In this document: one piece after another, positions 9,471-18,162 of the stretch
How positions within the stretch are numbered: the stretch's first letter is position 1
How the letters are laid out: the number at the start of each line of letters is the position of its first letter
Origin: DASWDH01 sp035318505
Lineage (GTDB): Bacteria > Myxococcota_A > Polyangia > Polyangiales > Polyangiaceae
Length of the DNA: 64,000 nt
NCBI GenBank assembly: GCA_035318505.1
Contig: DATHEQ010000193.1
Span: forward strand, 1 to 64,000
Direction: 5' to 3'
Notes under the pieces: generated by a model
The model's input: only the letters and a program-made list of their open reading frames with translations
What the model was told of the DNA's origin: nothing
The model's database searches: none
Made by a program: the position numbers and the translations under genes

Positions 9471-10676
9471 TCAGCTCGGTGTGCCGAACATGGCGACGAC
9501 GCTGGTGTAGAGATGCATGGCCGGGCGCGGTCCGAGGGGGCCGATTTCGAAAGTCGAAAACATGCCGGCGAAAGGCACGTTGGGAAAGCGCTCGCGCACG
9601 ATGCGGGTGTCGACGTCGCGCTCGCCGTAAAGACCCATGCCGCGACCAGCGCAGCTCAGTAGCAACCCGAATTGCGGAGCGGCTCCGGCCATCTGCCGCG
9701 CGAGATCGCGCATCGTGCCGGAGAAGTCGGCGCGCGCCGCGTTGGCGTCGCAAACGGCGAAGGTCATGAGCATGCCCGGCGTCGCTTCGTCGGTTACTGC
9801 CACCGATTTTCGCGACGGATCGATACCGCGGATCCCGCGCACCAGAATTCCGCCGCGCGCGGCGCCGGCGTTCTCGCTCGTCGCCAATACCGCGAGTACG
9901 AGCGGTCGGCCCGAGAGCTCGCGCGTGCATGCCGACAACGCGTCGAGCGCTCGCTCTTCCCCCACGCGGAAAACCATGGCTCCGCGCGATTCGGTGATCT
10001 TGGCGAAGGGGGCGAGCAGTCGCACCGCAGCCGACGTCCGCACCGCGGGGCGCGCCACGCCGCGCAGGGCGACGCCGACCACCGCGCCTTGAACGGGGCT
10101 TCGATCGGGGGCCGCGATCCAGGCCCCGCCGGGTAATGTGCCGGCGCCGAGAACGGTGGCGTGCGCCGAAAATCGGCCGAGCTCGTCGAGCGTGTGCGGC
10201 GCGAAGCCTTGCGGCTGAGCCATGAGCAACACGGTTCCGGCAGCGTCGCCGAGCGCGGCGGAGACCTGCTGCGCCAGTGCCGTCGCGATCTCATCGCTCG
10301 CGGTTTTGGGCGCGATGAAGAGAGGCGTAACCGCCCCTCCGCCCCAAACCAAGCCGCTGATGGCCGAGGCGCCTTCTTGTTCGGCGCGTTCCGTCAGCAC
10401 GCCGGTGCTCGAGCCGAGCACGATCGGAATGTCGCCGAGCTCCGCACGCAAGGCCGTCAACGTCTTGTCCCCCATCTCCGCCAAGGGTCCGGCCGCAAAA
10501 ATCACCGCTGCGGTGGGCATGGGAACTGCGGCGCGCACCTCTGCGAGCGCTCCGCCGATGGCTTGCGGATCCGAGCCGAGCACACAGAAGCTCGCCGCCG
10601 CGAGCACCGATGCGGGGCGCTGGCTGCGCGAGCCGGCCGGCGGATTGGAGGAGACGGGTGGAGGGCGTGCGCTCAT
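9471..10676 (-). CDS. FIST-domain sensory protein
   Basis: 401-residue protein with FIST_N (about residues 40-215) followed by FIST_C (about 225-385). The C-terminal signature LLLSCAGRGMGLYG and VPFAGMFSTFEIGPLG is diagnostic of the family. FIST domains are predicted small-ligand sensors, with amino acids proposed as ligands, usually linked to signalling proteins. There is no membrane helix or attached output domain here, so it should act in the cytoplasm through a partner. Start ATG at 10676 has a GGAG 6 nt upstream. The next gene in the same direction is sctV, 14 bp on, indicating one transcript and a possible functional pair. Confidence 0.87.
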   Translation of the reverse strand: MSARPPPVSSNPPAGSRSQRPASVLAAASFCVLGSDPQAIGGALAEVRAAVPMPTAAVIFAAGPLAEMGDKTLTALRAELGDIPIVLGSSTGVLTERAEQEGASAISGLVWGGGAVTPLFIAPKTASDEIATALAQQVSAALGDAAGTVLLMAQPQGFAPHTLDELGRFSAHATVLGAGTLPGGAWIAAPDRSPVQGAVVGVALRGVARPAVRTSAAVRLLAPFAKITESRGAMVFRVGEERALDALSACTRELSGRPLVLAVLATSENAGAARGGILVRGIRGIDPSRKSVAVTDEATPGMLMTFAVCDANAARADFSGTMRDLARQMAGAAPQFGLLLSCAGRGMGLYGERDVDTRIVRERFPNVPFAGMFSTFEIGPLGPRPAMHLYTSVVAMFGTPS

Positions 10677-11054
10677 GTCGAGCTCCGCAGCGTAAGGAGA
10701 TGTGCGCCCTAGGGCAACCGGATAGCACATAGGCTCGGATTCTCGCCGCCTCATCGACGATGGGCGTAGCCGCACCCAGACTCACGTATCTGACCAAACC
10801 AGGCAGAATTGCCCTATCGGCGAAGCTTGTCGGGCAAAAGTATCGCGGCATTTCTCGGCTTCCGGCGCGATCCTCGCTGCAATGGCACGCGGCCTTTTGG
10901 CCGAATGACCGAGCGCCACACGGTGTGGCGACGAGCTGAGCCAGGCGTGATCGCGCTGGGCTCGGTGGCGCCTTTCAACGTGGGATCGGAGCGCGCGATG
11001 CTGACGGCACTATTCGGACCGACAAAGTTTGCCTATGCTTAGAAGAAGTACTCC
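10677..11054. other. Intergenic region between FIST and PP2C genes
   Basis: This stretch separates divergent genes and should contain both promoters. The only clear structure is the perfect inverted repeat at 10914-10930 and a small CGGCC-tttt-GGCCG hairpin around 10890-10903. Short open frames here lack codon bias or recognisable sequence. Confidence 0.4.
10914..10930. promoter_or_regulatory. Perfect 17-bp inverted repeat, candidate operator
   Basis: CGCCACAC-G-GTGTGGCG: 8-bp perfect arms around one central base. The tiny centre argues for a dimeric DNA-binding protein site rather than an RNA hairpin. It lies 124 bp before the PP2C start and 238 bp before the FIST start in the divergent direction. 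No binding protein can be named. Confidence 0.35.
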
Positions 11055-11822
11055 ATGCCTGCAGGCAAGACGACGCTTCACTCGTATGGCGCGACCAACG
11101 TAGGTAGAAAGCGGGTCACGAACGAGGATGCATTTCTCGTCGACGACGAGCTCGGGCTTTACGTCGTAGCCGATGGCATGGGCGGGCACGCCGCGGGGGA
11201 AGTGGCGAGCCAAGAGGCGGTAGAAACGATCTACGGAATGGTCAAACAAGGCCTGCGCGCCTTGCCCCACATCGTCGGCGAGCTCACGAACGATCACGCC
11301 CGTTCCGCCTGCCGTCTTTTTGAAGGCGCTGTCCAAGCAGCGACGTACATGGTGTACGCGCTCGCCGAGCTCGATCGCGAAAAGTCCGGGATGGGAACCA
11401 CGATCAGCGCGCTGCTCACGCTGGGTGAGTACGCCGTCAGCGCCCAAGTCGGCGACAGCCGTATCTATCAAGTTCGCGAGGGGAAGGTGACGCAGATCAC
11501 CGAGGATCACACGCTCATCTCCTGGCAGATGAAGCAAGGACTCATCACCCCCGAAGAAGCGAAGCGATCGCCGCATCGCAACGTCATCACGCGGGCGGTC
11601 GGCAACCGCGACTACGTGGAAGTCGACACTGGACTCGTGACGCTCTCGCCGGGTGATCGTTTTCTACTCTGCTCGGACGGGCTGCACGGCTATCTTCGCG
11701 AAGAAGAGATCGCCGTGGTGACCTTCCTCGGACCCGAGCACTCCGTGCGACGCTTCATCGAAATGGCCAACGAGCGTGGAGGCAAAGACAACATCACCGC
11801 CGTCCTGGTCGAAGTGGACTAG
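11055..11822 (+). CDS. PP2C-family serine/threonine protein phosphatase
   Basis: 255-residue PPM/PP2C phosphatase that removes phosphate from Ser/Thr using two metal ions. All core motifs are present in order: RKRVTNEDAF, DGMGGHAAGE, GMGTTISALL, VGDSRIYQ, LCSDGLHGYL and the final metal ligand GGKDNITAVL. There is no membrane helix or extra domain, so it is a stand-alone cytoplasmic enzyme like Stp/PstP catalytic domains. A partner kinase is not adjacent; the window's Ser/Thr kinase is at the far right end. Start ATG at 11055; the Shine-Dalgarno is weak (GAAG). Confidence 0.94.
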   Translation: MPAGKTTLHSYGATNVGRKRVTNEDAFLVDDELGLYVVADGMGGHAAGEVASQEAVETIYGMVKQGLRALPHIVGELTNDHARSACRLFEGAVQAATYMVYALAELDREKSGMGTTISALLTLGEYAVSAQVGDSRIYQVREGKVTQITEDHTLISWQMKQGLITPEEAKRSPHRNVITRAVGNRDYVEVDTGLVTLSPGDRFLLCSDGLHGYLREEEIAVVTFLGPEHSVRRFIEMANERGGKDNITAVLVEVD

Positions 11823-12061
11823 TGTGGGGTTTGTTGCCATGACCTTCCCCGCGCAAGGTCCGAGCGCCATCCCGCGATGCCATTCAGCCGACAAGGTAGT
11901 GCAAGGTGACCTTTCCTGTTTTTGGCCAAGCCGCCGTTGGAAGGAGAAGCGCGCGCCGGTCGTTCTCGAAGACGGGACGCCGGCAATCAGATGACACACG
12001 AAAAGCAGGTTCTTTGACCATTTCGGCGCCAATTGCTAGCAGCGAAAAAGAGGAATCACAC

Positions 12062-13066
12062 ATGAAGAAGCCGCGCGTCGGGGTCATCATGGGAGGGACG
12101 TCGGGCGAACGCGACGTTTCGCTGCGTTCGGGAGCTGCGGTCGCCAAAGCACTGGCCGCCCGGGGGCACGATATCGTGCGCATCGTGCTTTCCGAGGGCG
12201 GTGACCCGGGTCTCGCCATTCGGCGATCGGGGATCGACGTCGCGTTTCTCGCGCTGCACGGGCGCCTCGGCGAAGACGGATGCGTGCAGGGCCTCTGCGA
12301 GCTTTACGGAGTTCCGTACACGGGCTCCGGCGTTTTGGCGAGCGCGCTCGCCATGAACAAGGTGAAAGCGAAGGAGCTCTTTCGCTTGCACAACCTGCCG
12401 ACGCCCCCCTACTACACCGTTTGCGCGCGCGATGATCTCGCGACGCTCGAGGAGATCCACGGCTCTTTTGGCTATCCGGTGATCGTGAAACCGCGCGGCG
12501 AGGGCTCGTCGCTCGGCGTCATGCGCGCCGCCTCGTTTGCCGAGCTGAAGAGCGCCGTCATCGCCGCCCTCGAATTCGATGAAATCGCGTTGGTCGAGCG
12601 TTTCGTGACGGGCAAAGAGGTCGAAGTCGGCATCTTGAACGGTCGAGTCCTCGGTGCCATCGAAGTCGCCCCCAAGAGCGGAATTTACGACTACGCATCG
12701 AAGTACACGCCTGGATTGACCGAGTACTACATGCCTGCGCGTCTGCCGCCGACCCGCTATGCGGGGGTTCTCAAATTGGCGGAGCGCGCCGCGAGCATCC
12801 TCGGCTGTTCGGGGGGGGTGCGCGTCGATCTGCTGGTGACCGAGGGACAAAACGAGTACGTGCTCGAGGTGAACACGCTCCCCGGTATGACCGAGACGAG
12901 CCTTCTGCCCAAGATCGCCGAATGCGCGGGTTACGATTTCGCTCAGCTTTGCGAAGCCATTTTGGAAGCGGCGCGCCTGCACGCGTCGGCGCCGCGGCGG
13001 TCTTCGCAGACATCGACTCAGGCGTTCCAGCTGGACGAGCTCGAACCGCGCCGTCAAGCTGGCTGA
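12062..13066 (+). CDS. ddl: D-alanine--D-alanine ligase
   Basis: 334-residue ATP-grasp ligase that joins two D-Ala for peptidoglycan precursors. Signatures include VGVIMGGTSGERDVSLRSG at the start, LHGRLGEDGCVQGLCELYG, the ATP-grasp segment VIVKPRGEGSSLGV and the C-terminal EVNTLPGMTETSLLPK with the metal-binding Glu/Asn. Start ATG at 12062 has AAGAGG 7 nt upstream; an open frame extends further upstream but gives an implausible basic N-terminus. Just before it is a possible -35 (TTGACC, 12014-12019). The gene heads a run with a SUMF1-fold lipoprotein and an oxidoreductase. Confidence 0.95.
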   Translation: MKKPRVGVIMGGTSGERDVSLRSGAAVAKALAARGHDIVRIVLSEGGDPGLAIRRSGIDVAFLALHGRLGEDGCVQGLCELYGVPYTGSGVLASALAMNKVKAKELFRLHNLPTPPYYTVCARDDLATLEEIHGSFGYPVIVKPRGEGSSLGVMRAASFAELKSAVIAALEFDEIALVERFVTGKEVEVGILNGRVLGAIEVAPKSGIYDYASKYTPGLTEYYMPARLPPTRYAGVLKLAERAASILGCSGGVRVDLLVTEGQNEYVLEVNTLPGMTETSLLPKIAECAGYDFAQLCEAILEAARLHASAPRRSSQTSTQAFQLDELEPRRQAG

Positions 13067-13083
13067 GCTTTCGCGAAAGCTCA
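13064..13083. promoter_or_regulatory. Perfect 20-bp palindrome at the ddl stop
   Basis: TGAGCTTTCGCGAAAGCTCA is fully self-complementary, begins at the ddl stop codon and ends 3 nt before the next GTG start. It could be a dimeric regulator's site controlling the downstream lipoprotein gene, or a hairpin that occludes its ribosome-binding site. No visible Shine-Dalgarno precedes that GTG apart from bases within the palindrome. Confidence 0.4.
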
Positions 13084-13086
13084 CTC

Positions 13087-14064
13087 GTGCGGCGGTCATC
13101 GCTGCTGGTGATGTGGTTGGCGGGGCTCGGCGGCATCCCCGGTTGTCGCAAGCCCGCGCCCGAGGAGCGAACCTTGCCCGAAACGGGAGTCGCCGCCGAG
13201 CGGGACGCGCCTTTAGGCGAGGAGGGGAGGGGAGCGGGGGACGCGGCGGCGAGCGAAGCCGACGCCGCGGGCGCCGCGGAGATCGACGATGCGGGCCCGC
13301 CGATCGAGGCGGGCCGCGTGCGGTGGTGCTCCAAGGAGATGGTGAACGTCGCCGGCCGGTTCTGCATCGATCGTTTCGAGGCATCGCTCATCGACGAAGA
13401 ATCGGGGGAGGGGCTCTCACCGCATTACCCACCGGAGCCGAACATCGCGCTTCGTATTTTCAACCGCTGGGACGAGCAACGCCTCACCACGGGGCCGCTG
13501 TCCGCGCACGAAATGCCGTTACCGGCGTTGTCCGAGCTCGAGCGCGGCGAGAGCTTTCGTCCGAAAGCGACGTCTGTGCGCGGCGTGTTGCCGCAGGCGT
13601 ATATCAGCGGGCGCGTCGCCGGAGAGGCGTGCGCCCGCGCGAAAAAAAGGCTTTGCACGCGCGAGGAGTGGACCTTCGCCTGCCGCGGTGAGCGGCAGAC
13701 GAAGTACCCCTATGGCCCGGAGTACAAAGCCGGCGTTTGCAACGTGCACCGCATGGCGCACCCAGCGCAGATTCTGCACGACAACGCGTCAGCCGGGCAT
13801 TCCGATCCGCGCCTCGGATTGGTAGAAGCCGAGGACGGTCCGCTGCTGCGTACCACTGGCTCGACCAAGACGTGCGTGAGTCGCTGGGGCAAAGACGTCG
13901 TCTACGACATGGTCGGCAATGTCGACGAGTGGATCGACGATCCCGACGGCACATTTCTGGGCGGCTTCTTCTCGCGCGGAACCACCAACGGATGTGACTC
14001 CAGCGTTTCGACGCATCCGCTCTTGCACTGGGATTATTCGATCGGTTTTCGGTGCTGCCGATGA
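13087..14064 (+). CDS. SUMF1/FGE-fold lipoprotein
   Basis: 325 residues. A signal peptide ends at GGIPGC, so it is probably a lipoprotein; an acidic Ala/Glu-rich linker follows. From about residue 90 it has the formylglycine-generating-enzyme-like (C-type lectin) fold: VAGRFCIDRFEASL at the start, AKKRLCTREEWTFACRG in the middle, DMVGNVDEWI, and the ending YSIGFRCC. In true sulfatase-activating enzymes two Cys near the end bind copper; here the equivalent segment (RGTTNGCDSS) shows only one, so catalysis is doubtful. Extra cysteines suggest disulfides in the periplasm. Start GTG 13087 was chosen because it opens the signal peptide; upstream codons overlap ddl. Confidence 0.8.
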   Translation: MRRSSLLVMWLAGLGGIPGCRKPAPEERTLPETGVAAERDAPLGEEGRGAGDAAASEADAAGAAEIDDAGPPIEAGRVRWCSKEMVNVAGRFCIDRFEASLIDEESGEGLSPHYPPEPNIALRIFNRWDEQRLTTGPLSAHEMPLPALSELERGESFRPKATSVRGVLPQAYISGRVAGEACARAKKRLCTREEWTFACRGERQTKYPYGPEYKAGVCNVHRMAHPAQILHDNASAGHSDPRLGLVEAEDGPLLRTTGSTKTCVSRWGKDVVYDMVGNVDEWIDDPDGTFLGGFFSRGTTNGCDSSVSTHPLLHWDYSIGFRCCR

Positions 14065-15152
14065 GTGCGCGCGAAAGCGGCCGCATTTCGTCGATGCGTC
14101 TCCCCGAAGTGCGATGGGGCATTCTGGGATGCGGTGCCGTCACCGAGGTGAAGAGCGGTCCCGCCTTGCAGGCGGTGGAAGGGAGCCGGCTCGTCGCCGT
14201 GATGCGTCGCTCCGGCGACCTTGCGGCCGACTATGCCCGCCGTCACCGCGTGCCGCGCTCGTACGACGACGCCGAGCGACTCGTGGCCGACCCCGACGTG
14301 AACGCCGTCTACATCGCCACGCCTCCAGGATCCCACCTGCAATACGCGCTGCTCGCGTGCGCGCACCAGAAGCCTGTTTACGTCGAGAAACCGATGGCGC
14401 GCAACTTCGCCGAGTGCATGCGCATGGTCGAGGCATTCGAGACCGCGAACGTGCCCCTCTTCGTCGCTTACTATCGGCGCGCGCTCCCGCGATTTCTCAA
14501 GGCACGCGAGCTCCTTGCTTCGGGCGCCCTCGGCCGCATCACCGGCGTCGCGTGCCGCTTCTCGGGCGCTTATCACCGCCAAGTTCCTGTCGCGTCTTCG
14601 CTTCCATGGCGCCTTCGAGCGGAGGAGTCCGGGGGGGGGCTCTTGCTCGATCTCGGCTGTCATACGCTCGACATGCTCGATTTTCTTTTGGGCCCGCTCG
14701 AAGGTGCGAGGGGCGCCGCGGCGAACATCGCTTCGCCGCAAGATGTCGAGGACAACGTCGTCATGCATTTTCGCGTCGCCTCGGGGGCGCTCGGCACGGC
14801 GCGCTGGAACTTCGCCGCGAGCGAGCGCGCCGACGAGATCCTCATCGAAGGCGAAGACGGCGAGCTCAGAATGACGACCTTTGGCGAGGACCCCATCGAG
14901 CTGCGGCGCGCCTCGGGCACGGAGCGTTTCGCCATCGGCAATCCGCTGCATATCCAGGAACCGATGATCGCGACGGTGGTCAGCGCTCTTCGTGGCGGGG
15001 GTATTTGCGAGAGCACGGGGGTCTCCGCGGCTCGCACGCAGGCCGTCATGGATGCCGTGCTCGACGGTTACTATGGCGGTCGCGATCGCGCTTTTTGGGG
15101 CGACATGGGAAGCTGGCCCGGTCGACGATCGCGAGAGGTGGTGGGGCACTGA
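14061..15152 (+). CDS. Gfo/Idh/MocA-family oxidoreductase
   Basis: 363-residue NAD(P)-dependent dehydrogenase, typically acting on sugars, inositols or related compounds. The N-terminal Rossmann fold shows WGILGCGAVTEVKSG; the hallmark EKPMARN supplies the catalytic Lys; a second conserved His-containing segment, LLLDLGCHTLDMLDFLLG, lies in the C-terminal domain. The substrate is not predictable. The ATG at 14061 overlaps the previous stop (ATGA), so translation is probably coupled to the lipoprotein gene. An upstream in-frame GTG adds three residues. Confidence 0.9.
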   Translation: MSARESGRISSMRLPEVRWGILGCGAVTEVKSGPALQAVEGSRLVAVMRRSGDLAADYARRHRVPRSYDDAERLVADPDVNAVYIATPPGSHLQYALLACAHQKPVYVEKPMARNFAECMRMVEAFETANVPLFVAYYRRALPRFLKARELLASGALGRITGVACRFSGAYHRQVPVASSLPWRLRAEESGGGLLLDLGCHTLDMLDFLLGPLEGARGAAANIASPQDVEDNVVMHFRVASGALGTARWNFAASERADEILIEGEDGELRMTTFGEDPIELRRASGTERFAIGNPLHIQEPMIATVVSALRGGGICESTGVSAARTQAVMDAVLDGYYGGRDRAFWGDMGSWPGRRSREVVGH

Positions 15153-15301
15153 CGCTATCCCCGCAGAAGGATTGTGCATAGGGCCGCCTAGCGCCCTTGA
15201 TGGGCACCGTCCGAGGGCACCAGGACCCACAGCCGCCCCCTCGAGAAACGGCGCGCTGAGCCGATCGGCGAGTGGTTGCCCTCTATTCTATTTGCAGCGT
15301 C

Positions 15302-15943
15302 ATGCCCCCACGGAGTCACTTGCAGCTGATCTACATCAGTCCGGGGCAGGCGGATGACCGCGCCGGCCTCGTCGAAGACGATGAGGATGCTGCCACCTCG
15401 GGCGCGCACAGTGCCCGCGAAAATCGATCGCAGCCCGATTCGCCGACGCCGATCAGTCTCGAAGAGGCGTTCAAGCAATATGCGCCGCACGTCGCCGCCA
15501 TCGGGTTTCGCATTCTCGGCTCGCGCGATCAGATGCAGGATCTCGTACAAGATGTGTTTCTCAAGGCGCACGACTGGATTGCGCGCATCGACGATCCGCG
15601 CGCGCTGAAGAGCTGGCTGACGACGGTGACGGTTCGCGAAGCGCGCCTTCGCTTGCGCCTGCGACGCGTGCGAGCGTTTCTTCATCTCGGCGATAGTCAC
15701 AACTATGCCAGCGTGGCGAGCCCGACGGCGTCTCCTGCGGAGCGGGCACTGGCGACGGAGATTTACCGAATTCTCGATGGCGTCGCCGTCAACGCGCGGC
15801 TCGCGTGGACGCTACGCTATGTCGAGGGCTTGACCTTACCCGAAATTGCGCAGCACTGCGGTTGCTCGCTGGCCACCGTGAAGCGTCGCGTCGCAGAGGT
15901 CCAGCGGACCGTTCTGGAGGCCTTGCGCGATGATGAAGCTTGA
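15302..15943 (+). CDS. ECF-type RNA polymerase sigma factor
   Basis: About 213 residues (223 if GTG 15272 is used). A variable Asp/Ser-rich N-terminus precedes region 2 (EEAFKQYAPHVAAIGFRIL and DQMQDLVQDVFLKAHDW) and region 4 (GLTLPEIAQHCGCSLATVKRRV), with no regions 1 or 3, as in extracytoplasmic-function sigma factors. The next gene overlaps by 14 nt and encodes a FecR-like membrane protein, the expected anti-sigma or signal-transducing partner. No clear Shine-Dalgarno supports either start. It probably directs transcription of its own operon, but no promoter consensus could be deduced. Confidence 0.9.
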   Translation: MPPRSHLQLIYISPGQADDRAGLVEDDEDAATSGAHSARENRSQPDSPTPISLEEAFKQYAPHVAAIGFRILGSRDQMQDLVQDVFLKAHDWIARIDDPRALKSWLTTVTVREARLRLRLRRVRAFLHLGDSHNYASVASPTASPAERALATEIYRILDGVAVNARLAWTLRYVEGLTLPEIAQHCGCSLATVKRRVAEVQRTVLEALRDDEA

Positions 15944-17048
15944 GCGCGACATCGAGACCGCGGTTCGTGGCGTCGACCCGGCGTGGGATGCGAAGGATAC
16001 GGAAATCGGCCTGGCCATGCTGCGCGGTCGCATGCGGCGGCGAGCGACCGCGCGACGAGCAGGCGTCGGATTGGCGGCAGTGACGACCTGCGCAGGGATC
16101 GTGTGGGGCACGATCGGCCTTCGCTCGCACACCACCTCGTCCGAACCGTCGCCGATCGCAGCGGCCGCGTCGATGGCGGTCCGTTTTTCGGACGGGTCGA
16201 CGGTGACGCGGCTCGATCCCGACGCGCAGGTTTCCGTGATTGAAGCGGGTCCCGAGCGTATCATCACCTCCGTGGAGAGGGGGCAGATCAGCGCCGAAGT
16301 AACACCCCGTCCGTCGCGTGTCTTCCGCGTCGTGGCGGGGCAGGTGGTGGTCGAGGCCCTCGGCACGGCGTTTACGGTAGAGCGACTCGACGAGCGCGTC
16401 GGCGTATCCGTGCGACATGGGCGCGTGCGCGTGACGTGGCTCACTGGGTCCGGCGAGCTCGGTGCGGGAGAGGCGAACTGGTTTCCGCCCATCGAGGACA
16501 ACCGACGCGAAGAGCCGCGTCCCCCAGGGCCCGCCGAACGGCCCGTCGTGGAGAGCTCTCCGGCGGCGGGATCGGCCGCAAGCTCGTCACGCACGCCCTC
16601 GTGGAAAATGCTGGCGCTCGAGGGTCGTAACCGCGAGGCCTACGCGCTGCTGCGCGATCAGCGGAAAATGCTGCGCGACGCCGACGACCTGTTGCTCGCG
16701 GCCGACGTCGCGCGACTTTCGGGCCACCCGGCGGATGCAGTGCCCTATCTCGAACGCTCGATCAAAGAATCCGGCAATCATCCCAAGGCGGCGATGGCGG
16801 CGTTCGCGTTGGGGCGCGTGCTCATGACGTCATTGGGCCAGCCCGAAAAGGCGGCGCTCCAATTCGCCGACGCGCGCAGCCGCGCAGAAGGGGGCTCCCT
16901 GGCCGAAGACGCGCTGGCGCGCGAGGTAGAAGCGTGGGCCCAAGCCGGCGTGAGAGCACGTGCGCGCGAGCGCGCCGAAGAGTACCTGCGCCTCTATCCC
17001 CGGGGGCAACGTTCTCGGGCGGTCAAGGCGTTCGGCGGACTCGAATGA
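15930..17048 (+). CDS. FecR-domain anti-sigma-like protein with TPR tail
   Basis: 372 residues. A short cytoplasmic N-terminus (residues 1-42) is followed by one membrane helix (about 43-63), a FecR domain (about 75-175: FSDGSTVTRLDPDAQVSVIE, RVFRVVAGQVVVEALGTAFTVE, VSVRHGRVRV) and, after a Pro-rich linker, a periplasmic helical repeat region (about 230-372) resembling TPRs. FecR proteins relay envelope signals to a cytoplasmic sigma factor. The N-terminus overlaps the ECF gene by 14 nt, with GGAGG at 15916-15920. This sigma/FecR-TPR arrangement differs from the ferric-citrate system: no TonB receptor gene follows. Confidence 0.85.
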   Translation: MMKLERDIETAVRGVDPAWDAKDTEIGLAMLRGRMRRRATARRAGVGLAAVTTCAGIVWGTIGLRSHTTSSEPSPIAAAASMAVRFSDGSTVTRLDPDAQVSVIEAGPERIITSVERGQISAEVTPRPSRVFRVVAGQVVVEALGTAFTVERLDERVGVSVRHGRVRVTWLTGSGELGAGEANWFPPIEDNRREEPRPPGPAERPVVESSPAAGSAASSSRTPSWKMLALEGRNREAYALLRDQRKMLRDADDLLLAADVARLSGHPADAVPYLERSIKESGNHPKAAMAAFALGRVLMTSLGQPEKAALQFADARSRAEGGSLAEDALAREVEAWAQAGVRARARERAEEYLRLYPRGQRSRAVKAFGGLE

Positions 17049-17076
17049 TGCGCGTGAGGACCTTCGGCGAAGTGGA

Positions 17077-18162
17077 ATGAAGCCGTCGCCCAAGATCGTC
17101 GCGGGCGCCGTAGCCGTTGCGTTGGTGAGCTTGTTTCCATGCGCGGCGAACGCCGAGCCGCCTCTGTCTTCGCGGTCGGGCCCATTTCCAGTCGTCATCA
17201 TCGTTCCTCGATGCATCAAGGCGCCGGCGCCCGATCTGCAGCGCATCGCGAGCGCCGAGCTGGGCATCGACGTAGCAACGCAGCTCGAGGAGGATGCGCC
17301 CGCGGCCCACGACCCGACGAGCGGCGCGCCGCGGTCGTCCGCGACCGACGACCCGGAGGTTACACGGGTCATGATTGCCTGCGCCGGTCCTTGGGTGCGG
17401 CTCGAAGTGCTCGACCCAGTTTCCGGCAAAACGCTGGTCCGGCATCTCGACCTTGCGGCCAACGACCCAGCCACGCGAACGCGCCTGCTCGGGCTCTCCG
17501 CGGCCGAACTCGTGGCGGCGAGCTGGATTGAGCTGACGGCCCACGCCGCCCCTCGGCCCCACATCGTCGAAGCCAAGGCTTCGCCAAGCACGCGCGAAGC
17601 GGCGGCGAGGGCGGCGCAACGCGCCCTCGCGGAGCCGCCGTACCATCGCTTGGAGGCGTTCGCTTCGGCGCAGCGCACGGGAAGCGCGGATCTTTTGACC
17701 TTGGGAGGCGGCATCGGCGCGAGCTGGGTCCGCAACGGTTGGCAAGTGGTCGGAGCCGACGTTCTCGTCGAGAGCGGTAGCGAAGACGTGTCCTTGGGGA
17801 CCATTCGCACGTTGCTCGCATCAGCCAGCGCGTCGTTGCGGATTCGCCAACGGCTCGGCTGGATCGCGGTCGAAGGGGGGCTCGGTGCTCGCGGAGGGCT
17901 CGTTTACATGCAAGGGGAAGCGGCGGAAATCACGCCGCGCCCGGACGCGACCACGGCAACGCTGCCGTGGTGGGGCCCGATGATCATGCTGCGGGTGGAG
18001 GCGGCCATCGCGGCGCGCGTAGCCTTCCTCATCGGGCTCGAAGCGGGACGTGTGATCTACGCCGCCGATGGGCGCGCCGCGGGCCGAACGGGATCGGCGA
18101 TCGAAAACCAATGGGTGGGCCTTACGCTCGGCCCCGCGCTCACGCTCGGCGGAGCACCATGA
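17077..18162 (+). CDS. Secreted protein, possible outer-membrane beta-barrel
   Basis: 361 residues, no family recognised. A clear signal peptide (residues 1-26, ending ANA) sends it across the inner membrane. The N-terminal part is a soluble domain with VVIIVPRC and VMIACAGPWVRLEVLD. From about residue 195 the sequence alternates polar and hydrophobic residues with many Gly and aromatic ends (LLTLGGGIGASW, GLGARGGLVYM, WVGLTLGPALTLGG), as in small outer-membrane barrels. Encoded 28 nt after the FecR gene and overlapping the LamG gene, so presumably an effector of the sigma/FecR system. Confidence 0.65.
   Translation: MKPSPKIVAGAVAVALVSLFPCAANAEPPLSSRSGPFPVVIIVPRCIKAPAPDLQRIASAELGIDVATQLEEDAPAAHDPTSGAPRSSATDDPEVTRVMIACAGPWVRLEVLDPVSGKTLVRHLDLAANDPATRTRLLGLSAAELVAASWIELTAHAAPRPHIVEAKASPSTREAAARAAQRALAEPPYHRLEAFASAQRTGSADLLTLGGGIGASWVRNGWQVVGADVLVESGSEDVSLGTIRTLLASASASLRIRQRLGWIAVEGGLGARGGLVYMQGEAAEITPRPDATTATLPWWGPMIMLRVEAAIAARVAFLIGLEAGRVIYAADGRAAGRTGSAIENQWVGLTLGPALTLGGAP

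Noticed and set aside
10809..11042. 77-codon frame before the PP2C gene
   Set aside because: Random-looking sequence, no ribosome-binding site, overlaps the palindrome region.
12014..12042. Sigma-70-like promoter for ddl (TTGACC, 17-nt spacer, TAGCAG)
   Set aside because: The -10 is poor and the start point would leave a leader that coincides with the ribosome-binding site.
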